A stretch of 64,000 nt of DNA from Isoetes taiwanensis (Eukaryota; Streptophyta; Lycopodiopsida; Isoetales; Isoetaceae). The notes under the pieces are model-generated. The model did not search any database. It had not been told where the DNA came from and was given only the letters and a program-made list of their open reading frames with translations. The stretch covers positions 436,001-500,000 of the forward strand of contig JAJEKV010000065.1 in assembly GCA_021234155.1 (NCBI GenBank), written 5' to 3'. Made by a program: the position numbers and the translations under genes. Below are positions 47,978-56,639 of this stretch, in pieces (positions within the stretch are counted from its first letter, which is position 1; the number at the start of each line of letters is the position of its first letter).

Positions 47978-47993
47978 ATTACATCAAAAAGGT
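47976..47993. repeat. Target-site duplication, 3' copy
   Basis: GGATTACATCAAAAAGGT, identical to 41323-41340. It overlaps the left arm of a 9-bp hairpin in the target (AAGGTACAT at 47989-47997 with ATGTACCTT at 48003-48011). Confidence 0.95.
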
Positions 47994-48136
47994 ACATAAG
48001 GAATGTACCTTATAACTTTCATGAAGTACAAAAAAGAGTATTGTAAGGCAATGCTCTTGTATCATAAAAAAAGTGCTACAACAGCATTTTCAAAAGGCCT
48101 ATCTACAGAAATGAAAACACGCACTGCACTATGCTC

Positions 48137-48454
48137 TCAACCCATGTTATTCTCCCAACCATCTTTGCCATTCCTCAGTACAAACAACATCTCGTCAATG
48201 ACTTCTTTGACCTTCCTCACTTCCACGAAATTGCTTTGGCTATAGAATTTCTCAAGCTTGACAATAAGTTTCTCAATGTCAACACTTATCAACTCATGTA
48301 CACATTTTGGACATGGCTTCCAAGGTTGGCACTCATACCACGACCCCAAGGCTTTGACGACGAAGGAGATGCGACTAACATGCACCTCCTTCCGAATCAA
48401 ACATTCGGCAACATGGCCGCCAAAAGCATACCATGGCACCAAAATTTGCACCAT
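48137..48454 (-). CDS. Hypothetical open frame, possibly GRF-like fragment
   Basis: A 105-codon minus-strand frame. Residues 8-40 contain GGHVAECLI, SWYECQPWKPCPKC and a helical Lys/Glu-rich tail with ISVDIEKLIVKLEKFY. The spacing of Cys and aromatic residues, followed by a coiled coil, faintly recalls plant GRF zinc-finger proteins, which are often carried by transposons. The required R-N-GR pattern is not present, so the match is weak. It could be a decayed transposon-borne fragment. No promoter or neighbours support it as an active gene. Confidence 0.3.
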   Translation of the reverse strand: MVQILVPWYAFGGHVAECLIRKEVHVSRISFVVKALGSWYECQPWKPCPKCVHELISVDIEKLIVKLEKFYSQSNFVEVRKVKEVIDEMLFVLRNGKDGWENNMG

Positions 48455-48660
48455 CTACATGACAATAGAAAAATAAATTAGCGCAAGTTTAGGCAAGGAC
48501 TGGCATGGACACGTGTATAGTAGAGGACAACTTAAAGGCAAGTTTAATTGGACTTTTTATATGAGAAAAAAAAAAGCAACCTTTCGACTCAATATGGAAA
48601 GCACAACATGGCATTCTACTCTAAACCCTTACAGATCTACCCTTTCCAACATAAAACAAT

Positions 48661-48684
48661 AAAAAAAAAAAAAAAAAAAAAAAA
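48661..48684 (+). repeat. 24-nt poly(A) run
   Basis: It is preceded by AAAACAAT. This may mark another retroposon 3' end; no target-site duplication was found. Confidence 0.8.
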
Positions 48685-49617
48685 CATGTCAACTAACCTT
48701 ACAAAAGAAACCGAATCACCAGCTGACTATGCCTTCCTTGGTTACGACACCTAATGCAAATCAATAGATCTGATCAAGATTTGTAGGCTTGAAAACATTT
48801 TGTGAGCTTTTGTAAATGATGGAAGTATGGAAATTCAAGATAAGAATGATAACTTAACAAATAACTTGCCTTTGATTACATATTGTTAAAAGATTGGCAT
48901 ATAGGGAAACCAAATGCATACCTAGTTGATTGTCTAATCAGAAATATATTGCTGCAGTAGAACAATGCTTGATGCTGAAAATGGGTAAAGAAATTTGGAA
49001 AAACATGAAAATAAGGGAACATGAGAGGAACATGGAACATGAATAGCATGATTAAAGATACTGACAGGCTCACTTTAACACATAAAATGGAAGGCTTCTG
49101 CCGCTATACAGTGATTACCGCTATGTGATTGTTGTATCTCATGCCAATTAGAGCTATGAACTATAGCTACTGCAGAAGGGATTCAATGATACATGAGCAT
49201 ATGCATGCCAGGGTTCTGCGATCTGCCATCAGGCTATTTCTGCGTGGCCTATCTTTTCAATGCATATTCCAAGGAATCAGTATTAATGAGAAATTGACTC
49301 TTGAGTGTCCCAAGATGTCTATCATGGTCCAAAGAGGAAGATCAGAATGGAAGAATTACCTTATAGGAATAGAAACTTCCACTGGGGAAAAACCCCCTCT
49401 AGTTGCGGGAACTTCTGCACTGGAGCTAAATGAGTTATAACTTAGTGAAGAGAATACAGCATGGATGTAAGTACAATTAGTACTTCTTAAAGGTGCAGAT
49501 GTGATAATGGTGACATTTAGCCTTGTAGTGTATTAACTTTGATTTTGAAGAAGACGGTATAGATGGTCATCACAATATCTTCCCATAACATAAATGCCAA
49601 CACCAAAGTCAACTTGT

Positions 49618-50486
49618 TCATGTGTTGTAGACAAATTGTCCACAATTTCTTGTACTGACAGAAGTTCTCTGCATATCAGGTTGCATGAAGATGTTTGTGA
49701 TTGGCTTGTGAGAGATTTCTTTCCCTCTGCTTGCGGTTGAGTTTAGGGCTCTTGGCATCAGCCTGTTTGCCCATGCGCAGGCTGTAACCCTTGAATTGAT
49801 CAGTCTATTCATGTCTTTAAAGGTGAAGCCTCTCCTCTGTACCTTACTTGCATGCCGACAAATCTATCTGCATTCTTTATGTACAGATCATTAATTCTTT
49901 CTACCCTTTCCCACACTGAATTTGCAGGAAGCATCACAGATCTCAACAAATATGTAAGTGCCATCTTATCAGGAAACATTGCCTCTAAAAGGGGTCTAAA
50001 CTCTGGAATAGTAAAGATCTTTGGCAAAAAATACAGACAACCACCAAATTTTAGCCAAGGAACATCCTTCAAACTCTTGTTTACGTACTACGATGGACTC
50101 TACGCCATTAGGTCGCCCGGTCATTGGTAAGGGCGCAGCATAGTGTGAAGTTAATCTTGTACCATTTTTGGCGGCTTGATCCATGGCCCCAATAATATCT
50201 TCACGCTTAGTCGGATCTTGGATGTGAGTCTTGAGTTATCTTCTAATTTCCATGAAGAACCAACAAACGGTTCACACATAATAGCAGGTATATTGGTCGT
50301 GGCAGGGATGAGCACAATCCTCTTTGTTAAAATACCATAAAATACACTTGAAATGAAAAAAAGTACCTTATTTCCTAACCCGTTACCTGCTACCGTAATA
50401 ACAAATTTGCAGTCTGAGATGCTGTTATTTTGGCTATGAAAATACTGTGTCAAGTTCCCAACCAATACTATAAAACCATGTTTCAT
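49618..50486 (-). pseudogene. GT37 (xyloglucan) fucosyltransferase relic
   Basis: Minus-strand frames give, in family order, CKFVITVAGNGLGNKVLFFI (family form GLGNR-LT--S-FLYALLT-RVLLV), MCEPFVGSSWKL (family form LFCEPFPGTSWLLP), KDVPWLKFGGCLYFLPKIF (family form VPWL---YF-PSLF), FRPLLEAMFPDKM, LPANSVWERVERI (family form PTN-VW--I), NADRFVGMQVRY (family form AD--IGIQIR) and VTACAWANRLMPRA. These are the conserved blocks of plant alpha-fucosyltransferases of the GT37 family, Golgi enzymes that add fucose to cell-wall polymers. The blocks lie in three frames with shifts near 50100-50180 and 49810-49840. The N-terminal membrane anchor and the final catalytic part are missing, and the critical Arg of GLGNR is Lys. 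It is a pseudogene. Confidence 0.78.
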
Positions 50487-50678
50487 ACTATCCTAAGTTT
50501 ATACTAATACTATAAAACATGTTTCATGCAAGTACACAGATCTAACCTGACAATTATGTCCAACCAAGACCGCTGCTTTCCCACTGGTTAGCTCATACGC
50601 TAGTAGCTCATTTAGTGCCTGCAGCAACAACTAAAATCAATGTTCAAGATACTTTATACAGATGTATCACCTAGAAGT

Positions 50679-50790
50679 ATGGAAAGAATGGAAGAAAAGG
50701 AAACGAAAAGGAAGAATAGCTCACCTTTGCCGGAAATGAGACCTGAGGCGGAAATGAGAGCTGAAGTGCCGGAAATGAGACTGAGGCGCC
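50679..50790. repeat. 112-bp dispersed direct repeat, copy 1
   Basis: It matches 51011-51122 over the full 112 bp with few differences. Inside, CGGAAATGAGA-CTGAGG recurs three to four times. On the minus strand the unit contains a splice-donor-like GGCAAAG-GTGAGC. Confidence 0.88.
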
Positions 50791-51010
50791 AAATCTGATA
50801 ACGGTAAAACCCTTGATAATTTAAATAAATCCTGTTTCTTGGACTATGCATCATATTCGCATTCAATTACTCAGATGCTACTGTTTCAAGCCCAGATGAA
50901 ACATTCTAATGCTATTCTTTTCCATCAAGTCTTGATTATTTCAGATTGCAATACACCATCGGATATCAGAGATGAACTTGTAAGCATGGAAAGAACTCGA
51001 ACTTGTAAGC

Positions 51011-51122
51011 ATGAAAAGAATGAAAGAAAAGGAAACGAAAAGGAAGAATAGCTCACCTTTGCCGGAAATGAGAGCTGAGGCGGAAATGAGAGCTGAGGTG
51101 CCGGAAATGAGAGTGAGGCGCC
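51011..51122. repeat. 112-bp dispersed direct repeat, copy 2
   Basis: Second copy of 50679-50790, 332 bp downstream, with the same internal CGGAAATGAGAG-CTGAGG sub-repeats. The spacer also begins with a short copy of the unit start (AGCATGGAAAGAA near 50984). Confidence 0.88.
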
Positions 51123-51402
51123 AAGATGGAACGGAGGAGCAATTTCGTATAGGCCTGGCAATTCAAATTTGCCATTCTATCTATCTCATTCAATTCTGGC
51201 GCCTGCCTTTCTTCGAGATCTGGGAATTTCTGGCATTCAATTTGGCCAGCCTGCGTCCCGCAAGGGGGGATGGAAATTAGAAGGGAACGCTGCATGCGGC
51301 GTAAGATGCGGCATTCCCTTTGGCACGGAACCCAACAACATCTTAAAATAAAAAAGAAGGTATTCCTATTACTATTGTCTCTTTCATCACTTACTGGTTT
51401 GA

Positions 51403-51690
51403 CTATACAATGTCTTGCGATGTAGCCTCTCTTGTCGCGTCTAAAATATATTTGTTGCTTGCCTTTATCATCTCTGTTTGGTACTCCTCTAAAGAGGATG
51501 ATCCCCTAAAATTAGATGAAATTGATATAATCTTCTTTAGTTCTGTAGCTGTAGTATTCCTTTCTGTTTGCTCACCCATCGTGGTTTCTTCGTTCCAAGA
51601 AAGTAGCCTTTTTACTACCCCTTCTTTTAATAGTTTATGCTCTTCCTCAATAAGTGCTGCTACCATTTGCTCAAAGATTTGAGATGGCAA
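51403..51690 (-). pseudogene. Ty1/Copia gag scrap
   Basis: The minus-strand frame encodes FEQMVAALIEEEHKLL, corresponding to the end of the UBN2 gag helix bundle (compare TLVAALMEEEREM in the relic at 20195). A polar tail follows. The frame to its right is broken. There is no LTR in reach. Confidence 0.5.
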
Positions 51691-51699
51691 AATGGCCAG

Positions 51700-52560
51700 G
51701 GTTAATTACATGGTGTAACTTCAACAACAAGCCATTAACACGATCTTATGATCTTCAGATGTAACAATGGCCTTTACTAGAGCAATCTATACATTCAAAT
51801 ACCTCATTCTACTCACAAATTTGGGAACGGTATTTTCCTAATTGCATATCCATGCTAAAATACTATTGCTCAGTGCTAATTCACAAGTCTTTTCTATGCC
51901 TCCAATATCTAGCATAATAACAGGGGGTTTCTTTTGTATTTTTGTACAATTTTTTCAATGGTTTTTATATGATTTGGTGGCCCTATTACATGAGGTGTAC
52001 TAATTGGTACATCTAGAGTGTGCCAGGTATTTGCATGCAACTTGTGCTAATTCTTTTTTGCCTTTCTTAATGGTCAAGATCAAAGGGCTTACAACAAAAG
52101 CCCTCTTTAAAAAAGACAAGATCGAAAGACTTACAATAAAAGCCCTTTTTAAAAATTAAAAAATAAAAATAGAAATAAAAACAAAAACAAATAGAGAGAA
52201 CCTATTGCATGCAATCATCATGCACATGAATTCTAGGGTTTTACAGAGAGGTTCGTGCAGCCAGAAGACTGGGGCAAGGAGCGGCCAAAGGGAAGGAAGC
52301 AGTGTCTTTCAAATGATTGTCTCTAATTTGACAGATGGATTTGAAGCAGTTTGGCTTGGCTTATCCGGGTTTGCAGATGGTTTTGTTGCTTGTGTGGCCT
52401 TCTGACTGCACAAAGCAGATTCTAAGATTGTTGGGCTACTGAAAAAGCCCAAGAGGAGCCTCTGCTATCTTTCTCGTCGTCTGCATTCAACTGTGGCGGC
52501 ATCACAACAGCTCAAACCCCTGGGTATTTGCTGAGCAAGAAGATTCACACCAGCCATTAA
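51700..52560. other. AT-rich 5' flank of the CRF gene
   Basis: No coding sequence. A duplicated phrase (AAGATC-AAAG-CTTACAA-AAAAGCCCT) occurs at about 52075-52100 and 52116-52146. Distal promoter elements of the CRF gene may lie here, but none could be identified with confidence. Confidence 0.4.
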
Positions 52561-52763
52561 TCTTTTCTTGCAAATCTAAGCTAGCTTTGTTATTTTGTGC
52601 TTTATGGTATCGGGAAGAATCTAACGTTTTTCTTCGTTTTTTTCTCATAAATAACGTTTGTTTCAACAGTCGAGAAATATTGAAGTATTACCAAGAAGAG
52701 GATTATTAGTATATTCACAGAGATTTGCTAACAAAGATTGTGCTGGACCTAGAATAGAGCCAA

Positions 52764-52796
52764 GATGCCGCGTCCTCAGACTTACGTTCAAAGATA
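52764..52796 (+). promoter_or_regulatory. Possible upstream ORF in the CRF leader
   Basis: An ATG at 52764 opens a 10-codon frame (MPRPQTYVQR) ending 17 nt before the main ATG. If the transcript starts upstream of it, translation of the transcription factor could be dampened. The transcription start is unknown. Confidence 0.4.
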
Positions 52797-52812
52797 AGGA
52801 AGCTTGAGCTGT

Positions 52813-53823
52813 ATGGTGGTGATGGAGGGACTGCCCTTGATGATTACAACATATCCAAAGAAGCTTAAAGTGATATGCACAGATCCAGATGCCACTGATG
52901 ATTCCAATAAAGAGGGATCATATCCAGCCAAGATGACTAGGTGTTTTAGCAATAGGAGAATTGAAGAGTTTGATCTCACTGCAGACTGCTCTCCATTATC
53001 TTCAGACAATGAAGAAGAAGTAGTTCCTAGCTACATCAGCGTTTTCACTGAGAATGCTATGCAAGGGCGTTTGAAGAAACCTTGCCTGGCAGGCTTCCAC
53101 GATGGGAAGCCTGTTACAAAGAAAAATGCAAAGAAAAAATTAGATTATGGCACCAAGAGTAATCCAAAGAAGGTCAGAGAGAAACAAAAGGATAACAAGT
53201 ATAAAGGTGCGAGGCAGAGGCCTTGGGGAAAGTGGGCCGCTGAAATCAGAGATCCTGCAAAGGGTGTTAGGATTTGGCTTGGAACTTATGACACTGCAGA
53301 ACAAGCAGCCTCTGCTTATGACAAGGCTGCAAAAGAGCTGAAAGGTTGTGATGAAAGTTCCAACATTGTTCAGAAGTTGAAGACTAAGGCCATTGCTGAC
53401 AAGATTAATCTGTCCTCTAAGCAAAGAGGTGAATCTTTAGGGACCAAGCTTGTCCAGCCAACTCCACAGCAAAATGCTTATGATATTGTGGAAGATGTTC
53501 AATCGTGTTTAGAAACTCTAAAGGAAGATTGTGTTTCCAGCACAATGTTTACAGAGAGATGTTCGACTAGCATGTCATTCTTTTCTTCTGAGTTTGCAGA
53601 TCTTCTGCTGGAAGTTGGAGAGAGCTCAAATGACCCGATCGCAAATTTTTCAGATGGTGAAGTGGAGGATGCAGAAACCTTTTTGGCATCGTGCCGCAGG
53701 CTATTTACATATAATTTTTGTGTGCAATTATATGAAGCTACTAATTTTGAATTTTTACGTCCACGGGAACCCAATGGGTTATGGGACGGCACATGCAAGG
53801 GCAACAGCCCATCTAAAACCTAG
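52813..53823 (+). CDS. AP2/ERF transcription factor, cytokinin-response-factor type
   Basis: An intronless 336-codon frame from ATG 52813 (a second ATG at 52822 is also possible). Residues about 16-48 read [16 protein letters not shown] followed by [11 protein letters not shown], matching the CRF domain (V-TDPDATDSS, then R-V---V-EI). Residues about 129-185 are the AP2/ERF DNA-binding domain: [19 protein letters not shown], then [22 protein letters not shown]. The ERF-type Ala and Asp positions (WAAEIRD) are present. The usual NFP at the domain end is replaced by SSNIV. A basic patch (KKNAKKK) precedes it. The C-terminal part is Ser/Glu-rich and may activate transcription. The last 40 residues (from [13 protein letters not shown]) look unlike the rest, and a LINE scrap lies 105 bp further on, so the true C terminus may have been replaced. 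Such factors are nuclear and act downstream of cytokinin signalling. Confidence 0.88.
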   Translation: MVVMEGLPLMITTYPKKLKVICTDPDATDDSNKEGSYPAKMTRCFSNRRIEEFDLTADCSPLSSDNEEEVVPSYISVFTENAMQGRLKKPCLAGFHDGKPVTKKNAKKKLDYGTKSNPKKVREKQKDNKYKGARQRPWGKWAAEIRDPAKGVRIWLGTYDTAEQAASAYDKAAKELKGCDESSNIVQKLKTKAIADKINLSSKQRGESLGTKLVQPTPQQNAYDIVEDVQSCLETLKEDCVSSTMFTERCSTSMSFFSSEFADLLLEVGESSNDPIANFSDGEVEDAETFLASCRRLFTYNFCVQLYEATNFEFLRPREPNGLWDGTCKGNSPSKT

Positions 53824-53928
53824 GGACTAGGCCCCATCACCAAACACAATAACCAAATATTAAAAGGCTACCAAGAATAAGATAAGATAATGCTAATGCT
53901 AGTGGTAAATTTATGCTTCTAAAATTAT

Positions 53929-54444
53929 CTAGACATAGCCAGTCCAAGGATTGGAAGGCCATTGATCTAGAATAATTGCTGCGCCTCCCCTGTACACTGC
54001 CCATTTCTTTTGCAGGCGGGCTGCCCTCACCTTGCAGAGCTCCTCCTTACGGTTACACAATTGAAGAGGGGAGAGGTCCTCCTGTACTGAGAAATTAGTC
54101 CCTCTGAGATGGTTTCCATGCTGAAGAACATGTAAGCGGCTAAGAGTGTCTTGAAACCGAACCCGATCAGGTCTTGCTGCTCCCACCCTAGCAGCAGAGA
54201 CAACTCCACCAGCCTTCACATGCATGACATCAGTGAAAAAATGCAAAGCAGCATCCATATCAGAAAGGGCATCATCTTCTGCCTCTGCAACCCCTATAAT
54301 ACGCAAGTTCAGGCTCCTAGTAACAGAAGATACTGAGGTAGCCTGCTCCTGTCTGCTAGTGCGGCACTGCGATTCCTGGTCCCCTTGGGATTGTGGAGAT
54401 GTCTGTACGCCCACCTCAACATGTTCCCTTTCCAATGTCTGCAC
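53929..54444 (-). pseudogene. LINE ORF1p-like fragment (RRM/transposase_22 style)
   Basis: A 171-codon minus-strand frame. Residues about 47-160 contain NLRIIGVAEAEDD, ALHFFTDVMHV, ARVGAARPDRVRFQ, HLRGTNFSVQEDLSPLQLCN and ARLQKKWAVYRGGAAIILD. The order (LR--G, AARVG-RP, L-GT---V-EDLSP, R--L, A---K-A-YRG--I-I) follows ORF1 proteins of L1 elements with an RRM core. This differs from the DUF4283-type ORF1 of the other two LINEs in the window. There is no ORF2 next to it. It sits head-on to the CRF gene. Confidence 0.5.
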
Positions 54445-54875
54445 TTCCGCTTCAACACAATGTTTCTTCTGTGGCTGTAATTCTGTATCTAATGTTTAAT
54501 GTGAGTTTGCAAGGTAATGCTAGATATTGTACTTGTAGCTTTGTGGGCCAAAATTTAGAGCTAAAAGCAACATGCATCATCCGTTAGATTTATTTTTGTA
54601 ATGGCCCTTTGGAGTACCCAGGTTCGATTCCCAGAAGATCTTTACTTTTGTATGATATTCATAAATGTGTATAAGAGGTGCTTGTATCATATTGTAAATG
54701 TGTTAAGCCGTCCTAGCATACAAACCATGTTGTGTTGCATATTCGAAAAGATATGCCAACGACTTGGTTTATAATAAGCAACCAAGACCCAATTTTTTTT
54801 AAAATAAATACAATTCATTACATTCGGCCCCTTTAGTTTGTTGAAGGCCCCGAAGGGGCCAAATTTTTGGTATAA

Positions 54876-55326
54876 AACAAACCATTACATTCCACACTTA
54901 AAAATAAAATTCTCCCTTAAACCCCCTTTGGTTTGGGTGCATATTCACACGGGGGTGACGTAGGGCAGCGAGAGCGCTTGGATAAGTATATATGCCCTTT
55001 ATTCCTCGATCTCGACCGTACGTAGAGATCCTCGTTTGTGGGGTATGGATGTACAAGTTTTAGTATACTGTATAACACAGTTTGCAAAATACTATAAGCC
55101 TCAAATCTTATAGTATTTTGCAAACTGTGTTATACAGTATACTAAAACTTGTACATCCATACCCCACAAACGAGGACCTATACGTACGATCGAGATCGAG
55201 GAATAAAGGGCATACATGCTTATCCAAGAGCTCCCGATGCCTGGAGTCACCCATGAATATGCACCCAAACCAAAGGGGGTTTAAGGGGGAATTTTATTTT
55301 TAAGTGTGGAATGTAATGGTTTGTTT
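54876..55326. mobile_element. Foldback MITE, 451 bp
   Basis: The two halves are near-perfect reverse complements about a centre at 55102. Inner stem CTATAAG (55092-55098) and CTTATAG (55107-55113) flank an 8-nt loop. The outer ends are AACAAACCATTACATTCCAC on the left and the complement on the right. TAA lies directly outside both ends (54873-54875 and 55327-55329), a 3-bp duplication of the kind left by PIF/Harbinger elements; a 2-bp TA reading is also possible. Mismatches are concentrated in the middle of the arms (about 54960-55030 against 55180-55240). There is no coding sequence. Confidence 0.9.
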
Positions 55327-55814
55327 TAAGGCATCACGATTTGTTTCCCATCTTCTTAACATTTTCTTTTATGTTCAACATGTAAACACATTCTTCTCCC
55401 AGTGCACACCCTATGGCGGTAATGGCTTGACAGTCTCTTGATAGCCATTCCATCAGCTTTGCTGGATCTATAGGTGTGGCATCTATTCCATCTACCACTG
55501 TCTATGTTTCCTCTCTTGTTATAAATAAAATTTTCTTTATTACTAAATCTTGCTTTACGACTATTTGGACCGTTGACCTAGAGCATAAGATGGAACATAC
55601 CAAGCATCAATCAATATGGGCCCTAATCTCAAAATACTATACGTCTAAAAGTACTAGGAAACCTTAGTCCAAACAGAATAATATTGCATGGTTGATCCTA
55701 GATTTCTGTATAAATCAAATTTGTACATAGTAACATACAAATACATGTTGAAAGTGAATACCTTGATAACAATATACTGCATGGTTATCGAGAAAGAGGT
55801 TTCAAATGATGATG

Positions 55815-56310
55815 AAGAGCCAAAGACAGATATTGTGCTTATAATCCTCTATAGTAACATATCAGGAAGTGACTGCGCTAAGATGATGACCAAAATCACT
55901 TTTGTAGAGCGTGCAAGAAATGGGCTTCCTCAAGATTAAAGAGTTTCATTCACAAGGATGAATATTAAGGATTCAAAGATTGAAAGGGATGTGAGTGGAG
56001 CTGTGAGATTATGCTATTCAAAAGCAAAAGGCATACACAATAGTTATTTGCAATGGCATGAAAATCAAGTTTGAAAGACAAATCTATTTTTCGACATCTT
56101 GAAATTTTTTCTGCAGTAAATATGCAAATGGTGCCAATATTAGTGAGGAAGAATTAAAAGAGCTAATATATTCTGTATGGAATATCAATGGAGGTGGCGG
56201 TGAGCCAAAGATGGATATCCTGCTTATAATCCACTACGGGAGCACATGGGAAGTGGCTATACTAAGATGATAATTAGAGTGTGCGAGAAATGGACTTCCT
56301 CAGATAATGC
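55815..56310 (+). repeat. 377-bp-spaced direct repeat of unknown TE origin
   Basis: 55815-55935 and 56192-56310 share GAGCCAAAGA, GCTTATAATCC, GGAAGTG, TAAGATGAT and AGAAATGG-CTTCCTCA. The text between them (about 55950-56190) is a further copy of the segment at 57280-57540 (GGATGAATAT-AAGGATTCAA, AGCAAAAGGCATA, GAGGAAGAATTAA-AGAG). It therefore belongs to the same family as the palindrome downstream. Confidence 0.65.
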
Positions 56311-56344
56311 ACTATTCTTGTAAAATTATTACTCATTTAAATAA

Positions 56345-56523
56345 GGGAAAAACTACAATATACCCCTAACTTTTTGCAAAATTCACAATATACCCCTAAC
56401 TTTTAGAAAATTCATGAAATGCCCCTATTAGGGGCATTTTCAGGGGCATTTTGTGAATTTTTAGAAAGTTAGGGGTATACTGTGAATTTTGCAAAAAGTT
56501 AAGGGTATTTTATAGTTTTCCCC
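56345..56523. mobile_element. MITE, 179 bp, with AATAA target duplication
   Basis: A long hairpin with ends GGGAAAAACTA and TAGTTTTCCCC. The arms carry two copies each of ATATACCCCTAACTTTT, and the loop is centred on a short palindrome (GCCCCTATTAGGGGC). AATAA flanks both ends (56340-56344 and 56524-56528). The arms match almost base for base. It is inserted between the hAT-family segments. Confidence 0.9.
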
Positions 56524-56639
56524 AATAAATAATGCAATTGCTTTTAAATGTTACAAGCAATAGGCAGTTTTCACTTGGAGGTTCCACAAATTTTAGAACA
56601 AGCTTCTGCTTGCATGCCCCCATCAGTATCTACAAGAAA

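Larger units (their letters stand above)
41323..47993 (+). mobile_element. Near full-length L1-type LINE with target-site duplications
   Basis: The element lies between two copies of GGATTACATCAAAAAGGT (41323-41340 and 47976-47993), an exact 18-bp target-site duplication. It ends with AATAAA (47913-47918) and a 36-nt poly(A) run (47939-47974). It contains ORF1 (41352-43892) and, overlapping by four bases (ATGA), ORF2 (43889-47735). Only about 11 nt separate the left duplication from the ORF1 ATG, so the 5' leader is missing and the element is probably slightly 5'-truncated. Exact duplications, a long clean poly(A) and an intact ORF1 indicate a fairly young insertion, although ORF2 is already broken. 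Confidence 0.95.

Noticed and set aside
48137-48454. Confident call of a GRF zinc finger
   Set aside because: Cys spacing is suggestive, but the N-x-GR signature and the F-x-W end are missing. Kept only as a low-confidence hypothetical frame.
54621-54631. tRNA gene or tRNA-derived SINE from a GGTTCGATTCC box
   Set aside because: Only a B-box-like motif is present. There is no A box at the right distance and no cloverleaf or acceptor stem could be drawn.
54876-55326. Calling the foldback element a microRNA gene
   Set aside because: The arms are hundreds of bases long and nearly perfect, with TIR-like ends and TAA flanks, which fits a MITE. There is no evidence for a discrete mature microRNA.
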